Under the pieces are notes generated by a model. It saw only the letters and a program-made list of their open reading frames with translations, ran no database searches and had not been told where the DNA came from. Positions 9,621 to 18,408 of a stretch of DNA of 64,000 nucleotides are shown here, piece after piece; positions within the stretch are counted from its first letter, which is position 1; the number at the start of each line of letters is the position of its first letter. A program made the translations under genes and the position numbers. The stretch comes from Legionella gratiana (GTDB taxonomy: Bacteria; Pseudomonadota; Gammaproteobacteria; Legionellales; Legionellaceae), in contig NZ_LNYE01000022.1 in the NCBI RefSeq assembly GCF_001467695.1, forward strand, positions 186,001-250,000, written 5' to 3'.

Positions 9621-10571
9621 ATGAGAAAATTTCATTTAGTAGAAGACAAATCGCCAACTCATGCTAATTTAACTCGTTTCTTAAAAGCCGATGGATGGAA
9701 GCCGAGTAAATTTTCAGCACTAGCTTCAGTGAATGAAGAATGGCTCCAGTTTTCACCGCTGATTAGTGAAACCTTAGAATATAAACATCTGTTGGCGGCA
9801 TTTCTTCAAGCAAATAATCTCGAATATTTGATGCCGGAGACCTTTTTTATCGATGATCAGATTTGGCCTGTAGTATTGGCAAATGTTGGCAACTCACCGT
9901 TTGCTAATACTCCTTGGATATTAAAACCATCTATGTTGAATAATGGACAACATATTCATATATTTCATGATTTAAATGACATTGAGGCGCATTTTCTTTC
10001 TCCTCAGCGCATGGGTGGGCCTCAAGTTTTGCAACGTTATATTGTTAAGCCGCAACTAATCCAGGGACCCATATCGGGCCATAAATTTTCTATTCGAGAA
10101 TTGTTGGTGATCTCCACACACTTTGGCTCAGCACTTTTTCCTAGTGGCTATTTGAATATTGCCTTAAAACCTTATCAAGAAGATAATTTCAACCAACTGG
10201 AGGCTCATCTCACTAATGAACATCTTAGTGATGAACGATTGAATGTAGTTCAACGCTTAAGTGATGAGATGGCAATTTTTCAACCTTATAAAAATAAGAT
10301 TATTTCTATCTGCCAACTTGTAGTAAAAACATTGAAAAAACAATTTGCTACTATTTGGCAAGATAATCAACCTCGAATTGCTTGTTTTGGGTTTGATTTT
10401 ATGGTTGAAGCGAAAGATAATAAGCTTTGGTTATTGGAAGTAAATCATGGGCCTTGTTTTCCTATTGATGAGTCACATCCTTTATTTAATGTTTTGTATC
10501 GTCCTTTTTGGGAGCAATTAATCAAACGATTTATTGATAGGGAACCATCAACTTTTATTGCTTTGGATTAG
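9621..10571 (+). CDS. tubulin-tyrosine-ligase-like ATP-grasp protein, candidate effector
   Basis: 316 residues with the ordered motifs of the eukaryotic TTL/TTLL family: WILKPS at about 100 (ATP-binding Lys), LQRYIVKPQLI at about 137, HKFSIRELLVI at about 154 (Lys and Arg of the KFDIR motif), GFDFMVE at about 257 (metal-binding Asp) and LLEVNHGPCF at about 271 (metal-binding Glu and Asn of ExN). In eukaryotes this family ligates Tyr, Glu or Gly onto tubulin and other proteins. Bacterial copies are rare, and in an intracellular pathogen a host-directed amino-acid ligase is plausible. No signal peptide is present. It lies directly upstream of the CaaX-box protein gene. The family call is strong; host function is inference. 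Confidence 0.8.
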   Translation: MRKFHLVEDKSPTHANLTRFLKADGWKPSKFSALASVNEEWLQFSPLISETLEYKHLLAAFLQANNLEYLMPETFFIDDQIWPVVLANVGNSPFANTPWILKPSMLNNGQHIHIFHDLNDIEAHFLSPQRMGGPQVLQRYIVKPQLIQGPISGHKFSIRELLVISTHFGSALFPSGYLNIALKPYQEDNFNQLEAHLTNEHLSDERLNVVQRLSDEMAIFQPYKNKIISICQLVVKTLKKQFATIWQDNQPRIACFGFDFMVEAKDNKLWLLEVNHGPCFPIDESHPLFNVLYRPFWEQLIKRFIDREPSTFIALD

Positions 10572-10813
10572 GGCTAAATTTCATGTAATAGCTTCCTATA
10601 ATTTAAAAGTTACGCATTGTATCTAACAAGCTTGTGTGCGATTTATTTTATTAGTCCTAAAGAGATAACTTCAGATAAATCATTACATTACGAACGTCTT
10701 ATTTGCTGCTGTTTGTTAGCTGTTCTGTATTCTTAAATTTTTTACCACTTAATTGCAATACGTTTTTATATTTAATACTATCGGACCTCAAAATGAATTT
10801 AAGGACATATCAC

Positions 10814-11485
10814 ATGAAGCTTACTGAATCTCAAAAATTAACCTTAATAAATCTAAACCAAGAATTTAAAAGCATCATTAAAGATCAGCAGCAAGATACT
10901 AGCAGTTTTGATAATCATGTGGATTGCTTAAAAAAGCTTGAGAAGCTTACAGCTCGCTGGATGAGTTTCATGTCTCCCTACATTTCTTGGCAACTGAATC
11001 AAGGAGAAAAACTATTAGATGCTAAATGGAATATATTTAAGCAACTAAAGATAAAAAGTAATTTAGTAAAATACAAAAAATTAATCGAGGAAGTTAATTC
11101 TATATTTTTTGATGAAGATTTAAAACAGCTAATAAAATTAGCATTTGAAGGAAAACCAGTCACAGGAATCAATGTAAATATAAACGATAAGGAAAAGTCA
11201 AGAAGTAGTTATAGAGGGACATTTTTTGAACAACATCATTTAGTAACCTATCGAATTAAATTTTTGGATGGTACAGAGCTGAGCTGGCATTCGTTAGAAG
11301 ATGAAAAAGAAATGCAAAAAGCGAGGCAAATTTTTGAGAAAAAGGTTCCTCAATCTAAAAAAGAGATTACCAATGAATTAACCACTATGGTGATAAAAGA
11401 AGAGGAGGCTAAGAAGACTTCAATGGACGAAGAAAATTCTGTATTAAATACAGATAATTCTTATAGCGGCTGCGTATTTATGTAA
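10814..11485 (+). CDS. hypothetical protein with C-terminal CaaX prenylation box, candidate effector
   Basis: I choose ATG 10814 because AAGGA at 10801-10805 gives it proper spacing, although the frame is open from 10703. The 223-residue product is helical and charged with no recognisable domain. Two features stand out at the C-terminus: a glutamate/lysine-rich tail (VIKEEEAKKTSMDEEN), resembling the Dot/Icm E-block, and the last four residues Cys-Val-Phe-Met. The latter is a canonical CaaX box, with Met at X favouring farnesylation. Several Legionella effectors such as AnkB and LegG1 end in CaaX boxes that host enzymes prenylate to anchor them to membranes. The sequence shows the motif directly; secretion and prenylation are inferred. 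It follows the TTL-like gene on the same strand after a 242-base gap. Confidence 0.75.
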   Translation: MKLTESQKLTLINLNQEFKSIIKDQQQDTSSFDNHVDCLKKLEKLTARWMSFMSPYISWQLNQGEKLLDAKWNIFKQLKIKSNLVKYKKLIEEVNSIFFDEDLKQLIKLAFEGKPVTGINVNINDKEKSRSSYRGTFFEQHHLVTYRIKFLDGTELSWHSLEDEKEMQKARQIFEKKVPQSKKEITNELTTMVIKEEEAKKTSMDEENSVLNTDNSYSGCVFM

Positions 11486-11520
11486 ATAAAATAGAAATTT
11501 TTAATGAAATTTCCTACATT

Positions 11521-11554
11521 TAGAGGGGAGGGGCAAACAAATGTTACCCCTCTA
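11521..11554. terminator. GC-rich hairpin between convergent genes
   Basis: TAGAGGGG (11521-11528) pairs with CCCCTCTA (11547-11554), with an 18-base loop. The hairpin lies between the stops of two converging genes and could serve both. There is no strong T-run on either side, so the call is modest. Confidence 0.4.
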
Positions 11555-11560
11555 TAAGCT

Positions 11561-12583
11561 TTAAAACCTATGATTTCTTATAAAAGTTTCAAACTGGTCT
11601 TGTCCAGAAAGAAAAGTATTTTCTGCGCTCACCAAATCACTTCGGGACATATTATGACCTCCACCAAAAAAGCCATTTTGGGCATACACTTTGTGACCGG
11701 TTCTAATACCTCTTTTCTTTTCATCTTGTTTTACTCCTTCGTGCAATGATGCTCGATGAGCAATGACACCATCACCATAAGAACGATTGGATTTTTTAGC
11801 TACATACATATGATTTTTGTATTCATCAGGAATAGCATTATAAGCTTTAGCAACATTGACTTCCCAACCAGCTGGCTTCATTAAGCTCCAGGATGCAGAT
11901 TCGCAAGATGTCGCTAAAACTTCACCAAAAATATTATCTACTTCAGGTGCAACAACACCTGCAGCTGCTTTCGATATCGAAGCAAAAGAACGATCATTCC
12001 ACAAATAAACGGGCTTACCAATATTATGAAAATGACTGGCAACCATTGTTGCAACACCACCACCAAGTGATAAACCATCTACTGTAATTTTCTTGGAATC
12101 AACGCCGCTGTCTAACAAACGCTGTACTTGCGCAATGCCATCAGTCACTAAATCTTGAAAAGTTGTAGGTGTTTTTTTACTGTTGCCAACACCACGATAG
12201 TTAAACCCAATGACTGTTACATTTAATTTATTTGCATCATATGCATAATCACGCAATACATTCTGATATAACATCCCATTTCCATTAAATTTAATAATAA
12301 AATGTTGGTTTTTAAGAGGCTTATTGGACTCTGCTGTTGGCTTTAATTCAATCGTATCTAAAACAGCATGATCATGTGTACCCACATAACCACCTTCAAT
12401 AATAAGATTATTTACATGAGCAAATTGATTCAATGTTATTTCACTTATATTTTTAGGTTCAAGCCATTGGGAAGGTAACACTAATTTTCCAATACTCTCA
12501 CTAGATGAAATAGAACTAAAATTTAAAAATGAAAAAAATGATTCTTCACTATTATAAGGATTTGGTGCTTCATATCTAAACAT
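11561..12583 (-). CDS. alpha/beta hydrolase, possibly SidB/Sdb-type
   Basis: About 341 residues from ATG 12583, which has AGGAA seven bases upstream; an in-frame start at 12670 lacks such a site. The fold is shown by IKFNGNG (oxyanion-loop region), VIGFNYRGVGNS (beta4 region) and the nucleophile elbow DGLSLGGGVATM (Ser near residue 171). A late Asp/His pair lies around GDGVIAH and GGGHNMSR. The wording resembles the SidB/SdbA-like lipase group of Legionella effectors as I remember it, but that subfamily call is unverified. No signal peptide is present. Expected activity is ester or lipid hydrolysis, substrate unknown. Confidence 0.7.
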   Translation of the reverse strand: MFRYEAPNPYNSEESFFSFLNFSSISSSESIGKLVLPSQWLEPKNISEITLNQFAHVNNLIIEGGYVGTHDHAVLDTIELKPTAESNKPLKNQHFIIKFNGNGMLYQNVLRDYAYDANKLNVTVIGFNYRGVGNSKKTPTTFQDLVTDGIAQVQRLLDSGVDSKKITVDGLSLGGGVATMVASHFHNIGKPVYLWNDRSFASISKAAAGVVAPEVDNIFGEVLATSCESASWSLMKPAGWEVNVAKAYNAIPDEYKNHMYVAKKSNRSYGDGVIAHRASLHEGVKQDEKKRGIRTGHKVYAQNGFFGGGHNMSRSDLVSAENTFLSGQDQFETFIRNHRF

Positions 12584-12681
12584 ATTTATCTTCCTATTTA
12601 TTATCTTAGAAAAAGGCGTACTGACTGGCAGGATAAGAGAGAAAGGTGGTAAGTTGAGCTTTACACTCAACTTTTACCGAA

Positions 12682-14310
12682 TTACATCCCAGAATAATTG
12701 GGTCCGCCTCCGCCTTCAGGTGCTTGCCAAACTATATTTTGTCGAGGATCTTTAATATCGCAGGTTTTACAGTGAATGCAGTTTTGTGCATTAATTTGTA
12801 ATCTGGGGCCCTTTTCTTCTTCAATTAGTTCATATACTGCTGCTGGGCAGTATCGACATTCTGGAGAAGCATATTTATTTAAATTAATATCAATTGCTAA
12901 TTGTGGCTTTTTTAATACAAGATGGCAGGGTTGATTTTCCTCATGATAGGTATTGGCTAAGAACACGGAAGAAAGTTTATCAAAGGTAATAATGCCATCC
13001 GGTTTAGGATAGTCTATTTTTTTTGCTTTATTTGCTGGAATTAAAGTTTTGTTATCAGCATGATTAGTGAGTGTCCAAGGAGAACGTCCACGGGTAATGT
13101 AAGTTTCAAAAGCAGCATTGATTAAGCCTGGAAACAGGCCATATTTAAATCCTGGTCTTATGTTACGTACCGCATACAGTTCTTTTTCTAACCAGGAACT
13201 TTTGACTTTGTCAGTATAATTAGTGAGTTCAATTTGGGTAGTATTTTCTTGCTGTAACGCCTCAAAACAGGCTTCTGCCGCGAGCATTCCTGACTGCATG
13301 GCAGTGTGTATTCCTTTAATCTTGGGAACATTAAGAAAACCTGCTGCATCACCAATTAATGCGCCACCCGGAAAAGTCAGCTTTGGTAAAGACTGCCATC
13401 CACCTTCATTAAGTGCACGAGCCCCATAGCTGATGCGCTCACCACCGGTGAGTATAGGTTTGATTAATGGGTGTGTTTTGAAACGTTGGAATTCTGCAAA
13501 AGGATTTAACCAAGGATTTTTATAATCAAGACCCACTACAAAACCAAGAGCAACATGTTGATTTGATAAATGATAGACAAAGGAACCACCATAAGTCGCA
13601 TGATCCATTGGCCAGCCTACAGTATGAATGACTTGTCCCAGTTTATGTTGTTCTGCTGTGACCTGCCATATTTCCTTAATACCTAAACCATAAGTTTGTG
13701 GATTCGCTTTATCTCGTAAATGATAACGCGACATTAACTTTTGACTGATCTGTCCACGGCAACCTTCAGCTAATAAAGTCTGTTTGGCAAGTAAATGCAT
13801 TCCAGGTTGATAATTAGGGGTTTTTTCTTTATTTTTATCGAGACCAACACAACCTGTTACCACTCCAATTACTTGATTTTGATCATTATAAAGTGCTTTT
13901 ACTGCAGAAAAACCGGGATAAATCTCACAACCTAGAGCTTCAGCTTGTTCTGCAAGAAACATACAAAGCTCGCCTAAACTAATAATGTAATTTCCCTCAT
14001 TATGCATAGGCTTAGGTGTAGGCAGCTTATAGGCGTGTTTTTGAGTTAGAAAATAAAAAAAATCTTCTTTTACTGGTGTATTCAAAGGAGCTTCTTGCCA
14101 AGTGTTAGGAAGAAGTTCTTTAAGGCTTCTCGGCTCTAGGACTGCTCCAGAAAGAATATGTGCTCCAACTTGAGCTCCTTTTTCTAAAATACAAACAGAG
14201 ACTTCTTTTTGTGCGGCTAAAGCTAGTTGTTTGAGTTTAATCGCGGCAGATAACCCCGCCGGACCTGCGCCTACGATGATTACATCAAATTCCATGGTTT
14301 CGTATTCCAC
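12682..14310 (-). CDS. electron transfer flavoprotein-ubiquinone oxidoreductase
   Basis: Passes electrons from ETF, reduced by acyl-CoA and amino-acid dehydrogenases, to ubiquinone at the membrane. The 542-residue protein begins with a Rossmann FAD motif (VIIVGAGPAGLSAAIKL). Its C-terminal 4Fe-4S ferredoxin domain has Cys residues in SPECRYCPAAVYE and NAQNCIHCKTCDIKDP. Length matches bacterial and mitochondrial ETF-QO. The start is GTG 14310, with AGGAG five bases upstream; the ATG five codons later is too far from it. The gene appears monocistronic. It suits an organism that lives on amino acids and fatty acids. Confidence 0.95.
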   Translation of the reverse strand: MEYETMEFDVIIVGAGPAGLSAAIKLKQLALAAQKEVSVCILEKGAQVGAHILSGAVLEPRSLKELLPNTWQEAPLNTPVKEDFFYFLTQKHAYKLPTPKPMHNEGNYIISLGELCMFLAEQAEALGCEIYPGFSAVKALYNDQNQVIGVVTGCVGLDKNKEKTPNYQPGMHLLAKQTLLAEGCRGQISQKLMSRYHLRDKANPQTYGLGIKEIWQVTAEQHKLGQVIHTVGWPMDHATYGGSFVYHLSNQHVALGFVVGLDYKNPWLNPFAEFQRFKTHPLIKPILTGGERISYGARALNEGGWQSLPKLTFPGGALIGDAAGFLNVPKIKGIHTAMQSGMLAAEACFEALQQENTTQIELTNYTDKVKSSWLEKELYAVRNIRPGFKYGLFPGLINAAFETYITRGRSPWTLTNHADNKTLIPANKAKKIDYPKPDGIITFDKLSSVFLANTYHEENQPCHLVLKKPQLAIDINLNKYASPECRYCPAAVYELIEEEKGPRLQINAQNCIHCKTCDIKDPRQNIVWQAPEGGGGPNYSGM

Positions 14311-14494
14311 GCACGCTCCTAACTGTGATTAAAAAAGATAAAATAATCGCTTTTCTGCGCTTTAAGATCAAGATTAATATTTAATAAATTAATGGAAAGT
14401 AACACTTCCGAAAATTTAACTATGGTAGAATATATTTAATTTTTACAACATTAAGGTTAGCAATACCCTTCATTTATCTTAATAAGGAAATAAC

Positions 14495-14791
14495 ATGCCG
14501 GAAATTGTTACTAAACATCCAGAGATAGTTTTTAAAATGCTTAAAGAGGCTAATGTTAAGTGTGGTACTGGTGAAAACCAAACCATCCTCAAGGCATGTC
14601 CCTCGGATAAATTCTGTTCATTACCCACTGGAGAACTATGCATTTACGGCATTAAAGATGTTTCTCAAATGACACAAATAAATGTTTTTGAGTTGTTTCG
14701 GGGGGCAAATACGCTTATACCCTTAATGGGCTTGTTTATTATGATATTTGTGTTAGGGATATTAACTGGAATAAAAATTAGCAAAAAATAA
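14495..14791 (+). CDS. small single-pass membrane protein with four cysteines
   Basis: 98 residues, with an AAGGA site just before ATG. The N-terminal half holds four Cys within about 27 residues (VKCGTG, KACPSDKFCS, GELCIYG), spaced C-x11-C-x6-C-x6-C, which could bind metal or form two disulfides. A hydrophobic segment (LIPLMGLFIMIFVLGILTGI, about residues 75-94) ends in a Lys-rich tail, typical of a tail-anchored membrane protein. I recognise no family. A TTAATATT motif lies about 115 bases upstream, but such AT-rich motifs are common here. Confidence 0.65.
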   Translation: MPEIVTKHPEIVFKMLKEANVKCGTGENQTILKACPSDKFCSLPTGELCIYGIKDVSQMTQINVFELFRGANTLIPLMGLFIMIFVLGILTGIKISKK

Positions 14792-14917
14792 ATGACAGGT
14801 ATAATAAGTTACCTAAAAACTCAATAAGAATAAGTCTTGCTCTATTATGTTTACTGTTTATTTTTATGCGCAAAATAAGCTAAACTTTTTGGTAGGGTGT
14901 GCGAAAGGAGTTTGTCA

Positions 14918-15322
14918 ATGAAAATAATACTGGGCTGTTTGTTTCTTAGTTTATCAATGATGACTTATGCAAATGATAATCCAACTCTTGCAAATGATAA
15001 TCCAACTCTAGATGTTAATGTCAGTAGTCCAAGTTTCGAAGTTACTTTACCTGCAAATCCAACTACCGGATTTAAATGGTCCATCATTCATTTTGATAAG
15101 AAGTTATTAACTCTAAGTAATAGTTTTTACGAGCGACCAAAAACTAATCTCATGGGTGCCGGGGGACAAATGCATTTTATTTTTACCTTGCAAAAAGGAA
15201 AAAATTATCCTGCAAATACTAATATCCTATTGAAATACGAACGTTCTTGGGAGCCCTCAAGTGCAACGATAAAAAATATTAAAGTGAATTTTGTAAAAAC
15301 TGCTGGATCCGGTTCTAAATAA
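14918..15322 (+). CDS. chagasin-type cysteine protease inhibitor (I42 family), exported
   Basis: 134 residues from ATG 14918, which has AAAGGAG ten bases upstream. A signal peptide (about residues 1-18, ending in TYA) directs export. The I42 loops are clear: NPTTGFKW (the NPTTG loop), GAGGQMHF (the GxGG loop) and LKYERSWEP (the RPW-like loop). In chagasin these three loops plug the active site of papain-family proteases. The target could be the cell's own secreted cysteine proteases or host cathepsins. Just after the signal peptide a 21-base unit is tandemly duplicated (14969-15010), giving ANDNPTL twice, a recent slippage-type event in the linker. A palindrome follows the stop codon. Confidence 0.85.
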   Translation: MKIILGCLFLSLSMMTYANDNPTLANDNPTLDVNVSSPSFEVTLPANPTTGFKWSIIHFDKKLLTLSNSFYERPKTNLMGAGGQMHFIFTLQKGKNYPANTNILLKYERSWEPSSATIKNIKVNFVKTAGSGSK

Positions 15323-15327
15323 AAACG

Positions 15328-15350
15328 CTCGATATATATCGAACTGACGT
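15328..15350. repeat. short palindrome related to the TCGAAC repeat family
   Basis: CTCGATATATATCGAACTGACG contains the perfect palindrome TCGATATATATCGA (15329-15342) and the flank TCGAACTGACG. This is close to the TCGAACTCACG end of the family at 32681 and 53117. It lies just after the chagasin gene and may also end its transcript. Confidence 0.4.
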
Positions 15351-15460
15351 AAAATAGTATTTGAGATAGAGAAGCATGGTAGTGTGCGTATTTTCGAAGC
15401 GATTTTCGTTCAAAATACGGCAAATATTTACCTTTCCTTGGTAGAAAGTGACCTATTGCA

Positions 15461-17179
15461 TTAGGCTTTTAGAAACTTAAACGGTAAATATCGAGGCTCC
15501 CAAAACATGCTAACCACTAATTTTTCTAAGTCAGCATCTTTATTTTTCTGGGCATAACCTGAGTCAATAGCACAACGCGCTACCGCTATGGCTATTTCTT
15601 TAGCAACTGTTTGAGCATCGTCCAAAGAAGGAAGTAAAGGAAGATAACTTTCTCTTTTGCTGGGTGCAAATTCACAAAGAGCATGTGCAGCAGCTATAAT
15701 CATATCTTTTGTGAGTCGAGAGGCATTGACAGCAAGTACTCCAAGACCTATTCCTGGGAATACTAAGGCATTGTTACATTGTGCAATTTGTACCATACGA
15801 TTATGGAATTCCACAGGAGGAAAAGCAGTACCTGTTGCAATCAATGCTTTTCCTTGACTCCAAGTTAATATATCTGCTGGTTTTGCCTCACATCGTTCGT
15901 CTGGATTAGAGAGCGGGAAAATGATAGGGCGCTCACAATGAGTGGACATTGTTTCGATAATGTCTTGTGAAAAAGCTCCTGGCTGAGCAGAACAACCAAT
16001 AAGGATCGTTGGCTTAACATGCCTTACTGTATCGGTAAGTGAAGGATGATGTTTTTCGTTAATTGCCCATTGTGCGATTTCTTTAGGATCACGACTATAC
16101 GGCTTTTGAGCTTCAGTAAGATCGGGGTCTGTATTGAGTAATAAACCTTGCCTGTCAATTAACCAAAACCGCTGATAGGCTTCTTCTGGGCTAATCCCTT
16201 CACGTACCATTGCATCAACAATTTGATCGCTAATTCCGGTACCAGCAGATCCTGCACCAAAAACAACAATACGTTGTTCCTGTAATTTTGAATTTGTTAC
16301 ATCGCAAGCAGCTAATAAGGCAGCTAAGGTTACGGCACCCGTACCTTGAATGTCATCATTAAAGGTACATAATTGATCTTGAAATTTTTCTAAGATCCGA
16401 CGTGCATTACCTCGCCCAAAATCTTCCCAGTGTAAAAAGGCGTTGGGAAATTGCTTATGAATTTCATGAACGAACGCAGAAATAAAATCATCGTATGCTG
16501 CTGGATTGATGCGTGGATGACGACAACCTAAGTACATTGGATCATTTAATAAATCTTGATTGTTTGTGCCTACATCAAGAAATATAGGTAAGGTCCGCGT
16601 TGGTTCAATGCCACCGCATAAACAATAGACCATTAACTTAGCAACGGGAATATCCATACCACCAATTCCCTGATCACCAATTCCTAGGACACCTTCGCCA
16701 TCAGTCACAACGATCACATCGATTTCAGGATTAGAACGGTTTTTTAATATTTCATCAATTTGATTTTTATCTGAATGAGAAATGTATAAGCCTCGAGGTT
16801 GTCTGTATTCAAGACTAAAGCGTTTTACTGCAGTTCCTACGATAGGGGTATAAATTGTAGGTAACATTTCACCTAAGTGTTTGATAATTAATTTATAAAA
16901 AAGAATCTGATTTTTATCGTGTAAGTTATTCAGATAAATATTTTGTTGCAATCGTGTCGTATAACTTGAATATTGTAGGTATGCACGTTTCACTTGCTCA
17001 TCTAGGGTTTCAACGCGATGAGGGAGTTTGCCGAGTAGGCCGAATTCTTTTCTTTCTTCATTAGTGAATGCGGTGCCTTTATTCAGTTGAGGTGTCGTTA
17101 AAAGAGGTTTACCACAAATGGAAGTTTCAAGATATTGTTCACCAGTTTCTGGATCACGTTGCAATTTAAAATCAAGCAT
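15461..17179 (-). CDS. maeA: NAD-dependent malic enzyme
   Basis: Oxidatively decarboxylates malate to pyruvate with NAD. At 572 residues it matches the large MaeA/SfcA form rather than the longer MaeB type fused to a phosphotransacetylase domain. Visible marks: MLPTIYTPIVGTAV (malic N-terminal domain), VVVTDGEGVLGIGDQG, HWEDFGRGNARRIL, and the NAD-binding FGAGSAGTGISD, followed by NPDERCEAKPAD. It lies between the chagasin gene and the surE operon and is transcribed alone on the minus strand. The choice of maeA rests on size and motif wording. Confidence 0.93.
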   Translation of the reverse strand: MLDFKLQRDPETGEQYLETSICGKPLLTTPQLNKGTAFTNEERKEFGLLGKLPHRVETLDEQVKRAYLQYSSYTTRLQQNIYLNNLHDKNQILFYKLIIKHLGEMLPTIYTPIVGTAVKRFSLEYRQPRGLYISHSDKNQIDEILKNRSNPEIDVIVVTDGEGVLGIGDQGIGGMDIPVAKLMVYCLCGGIEPTRTLPIFLDVGTNNQDLLNDPMYLGCRHPRINPAAYDDFISAFVHEIHKQFPNAFLHWEDFGRGNARRILEKFQDQLCTFNDDIQGTGAVTLAALLAACDVTNSKLQEQRIVVFGAGSAGTGISDQIVDAMVREGISPEEAYQRFWLIDRQGLLLNTDPDLTEAQKPYSRDPKEIAQWAINEKHHPSLTDTVRHVKPTILIGCSAQPGAFSQDIIETMSTHCERPIIFPLSNPDERCEAKPADILTWSQGKALIATGTAFPPVEFHNRMVQIAQCNNALVFPGIGLGVLAVNASRLTKDMIIAAAHALCEFAPSKRESYLPLLPSLDDAQTVAKEIAIAVARCAIDSGYAQKNKDADLEKLVVSMFWEPRYLPFKFLKA

Positions 17180-17254
17180 GGTTTTCTCATACAGATGGCA
17201 TTAGCGTTTGTCTAATGATAATATTGGTGTTTTGTAGTTTACAATAGGTTGAGT

Positions 17255-17635
17255 ATGAATAAATGTTTGTTGGCACTATTAATGACTTTGGAATTGGTCT
17301 CTTGCTCAGCAAAAAACGAATATTATTACCAAACGCATCCTGATGAATTACAACAAGCTCTGAAAGCCTGTCCAGAGAGACAACCGCAAGGATTAACTTG
17401 TGAACAAATGGAAACTCTTGCTAATCGTATGAATGAGCTTGCCTATCAATTACAGATGAGTCCCCAAGGTTTTGGCCAAAAAATTATAGCGTTACAAGAG
17501 GCTATTGCTAAAGAACAAAGCCAGTTAAAAACGGAACGTAATAATGAACGTTTAGAAGCAAGTTTAATGAAAAAGAAACAAGATTTGGCTGATCACTTGG
17601 CAGTGGTTAGATGGTTTGAATCCCCCAAGAGTTAA
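17255..17635 (+). CDS. small lipoprotein, first gene of the surE-nlpD-rpoS cluster
   Basis: 126 residues from ATG 17255; an in-frame TTG two codons earlier is less likely. The N-terminus is a lipoprotein signal ending in the lipobox LVSC, so the mature protein starts at that Cys and is membrane-anchored. The body begins NEYYYQTHPDELQQALKAC, a pattern I associate loosely with EexN-like small lipoproteins, and continues as a charged helix likely to be coiled coil. The stop is three bases before surE, so the two are probably co-transcribed. Function unknown. Confidence 0.7.
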   Translation: MNKCLLALLMTLELVSCSAKNEYYYQTHPDELQQALKACPERQPQGLTCEQMETLANRMNELAYQLQMSPQGFGQKIIALQEAIAKEQSQLKTERNNERLEASLMKKKQDLADHLAVVRWFESPKS

Positions 17636-17638
17636 ATC

Positions 17639-18391
17639 ATGAGAGTATTAATCAGTAATGATGATGGAGTTTTTGCCCCTGGGATTAATATCTTAGCGAG
17701 AGAACTTTCAACCTTTGTCGAAATTGAAGTGGTTGCCCCAGATAGAAACAGAAGTGGTGCAAGTAACTCTTTAACACTGTCTCAACCCATCAAGGCTAAA
17801 AAATTGGAAAATGGATACTATAGCGTCGAAGGTACTCCAACTGATTGTGTGCATTTAGCGGTAACAGGATTTTTAAATTCTGAATTTGATATGGTGGTCT
17901 CTGGAATTAATGAAGGTGGGAATTTAGGCGATGATATCCTTTATTCAGGGACAGTAGCAGCTGCAGTGGAAGGTCGTTATTTAGGTTTGCCCGCACTTGC
18001 GATTTCAATGGTTGGCAATAATATTCAACATTATGAAACAGCAGCAATTATTGCCAAACAATTAGTGATGCAACTAAGCATACACCGATTACCTTCACAA
18101 ACTATTTTAAATGTTAACATTCCTAATCTGCCTTTAGATAAAATAAAAGGACTGCAAGTGACGCGATTAGGAACACGACATGGTGCTGAGCCTGTTGTCA
18201 AAGATACTGATCCTAGAGGTCGACCTATTTACTGGATTGGATTGCCAGGAGCAGAGGCTGATGCAGGGCCTGGAACTGATTTTTATGCAATTAATGAAGG
18301 GTATGTTTCTGTCACTCCTCTTCATTTAGACATGACTAATTATAAAATGTTTGATCAGTTAGCCCAGTGGCTTAATGGTATCCATGTTTAA
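17639..18391 (+). CDS. surE: 5'/3'-nucleotidase SurE
   Basis: Metal-dependent survival protein that dephosphorylates nucleoside monophosphates and short polyphosphate in stationary phase. The 250-residue protein starts with the signature [14 protein letters not shown], whose Asp pair binds the metal. It continues with [17 protein letters not shown], a [10 protein letters not shown] loop and [20 protein letters not shown]. It lies in the conserved surE-nlpD-rpoS order. The protein-isoaspartate methyltransferase gene (pcm), which often sits between surE and nlpD, is absent here. Confidence 0.96.
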   Translation: MRVLISNDDGVFAPGINILARELSTFVEIEVVAPDRNRSGASNSLTLSQPIKAKKLENGYYSVEGTPTDCVHLAVTGFLNSEFDMVVSGINEGGNLGDDILYSGTVAAAVEGRYLGLPALAISMVGNNIQHYETAAIIAKQLVMQLSIHRLPSQTILNVNIPNLPLDKIKGLQVTRLGTRHGAEPVVKDTDPRGRPIYWIGLPGAEADAGPGTDFYAINEGYVSVTPLHLDMTNYKMFDQLAQWLNGIHV

Positions 18392-18408
18392 GAAAATTGA
18401 GGTAATCA

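Noticed and set aside
14373-14381. TTAATATT motifs here and at 19211 and 25335 as PmrA-binding sites
   Set aside because: The remembered PmrA consensus is very AT-rich and such 8-mers occur by chance at this base composition; no tandem spacing was seen.
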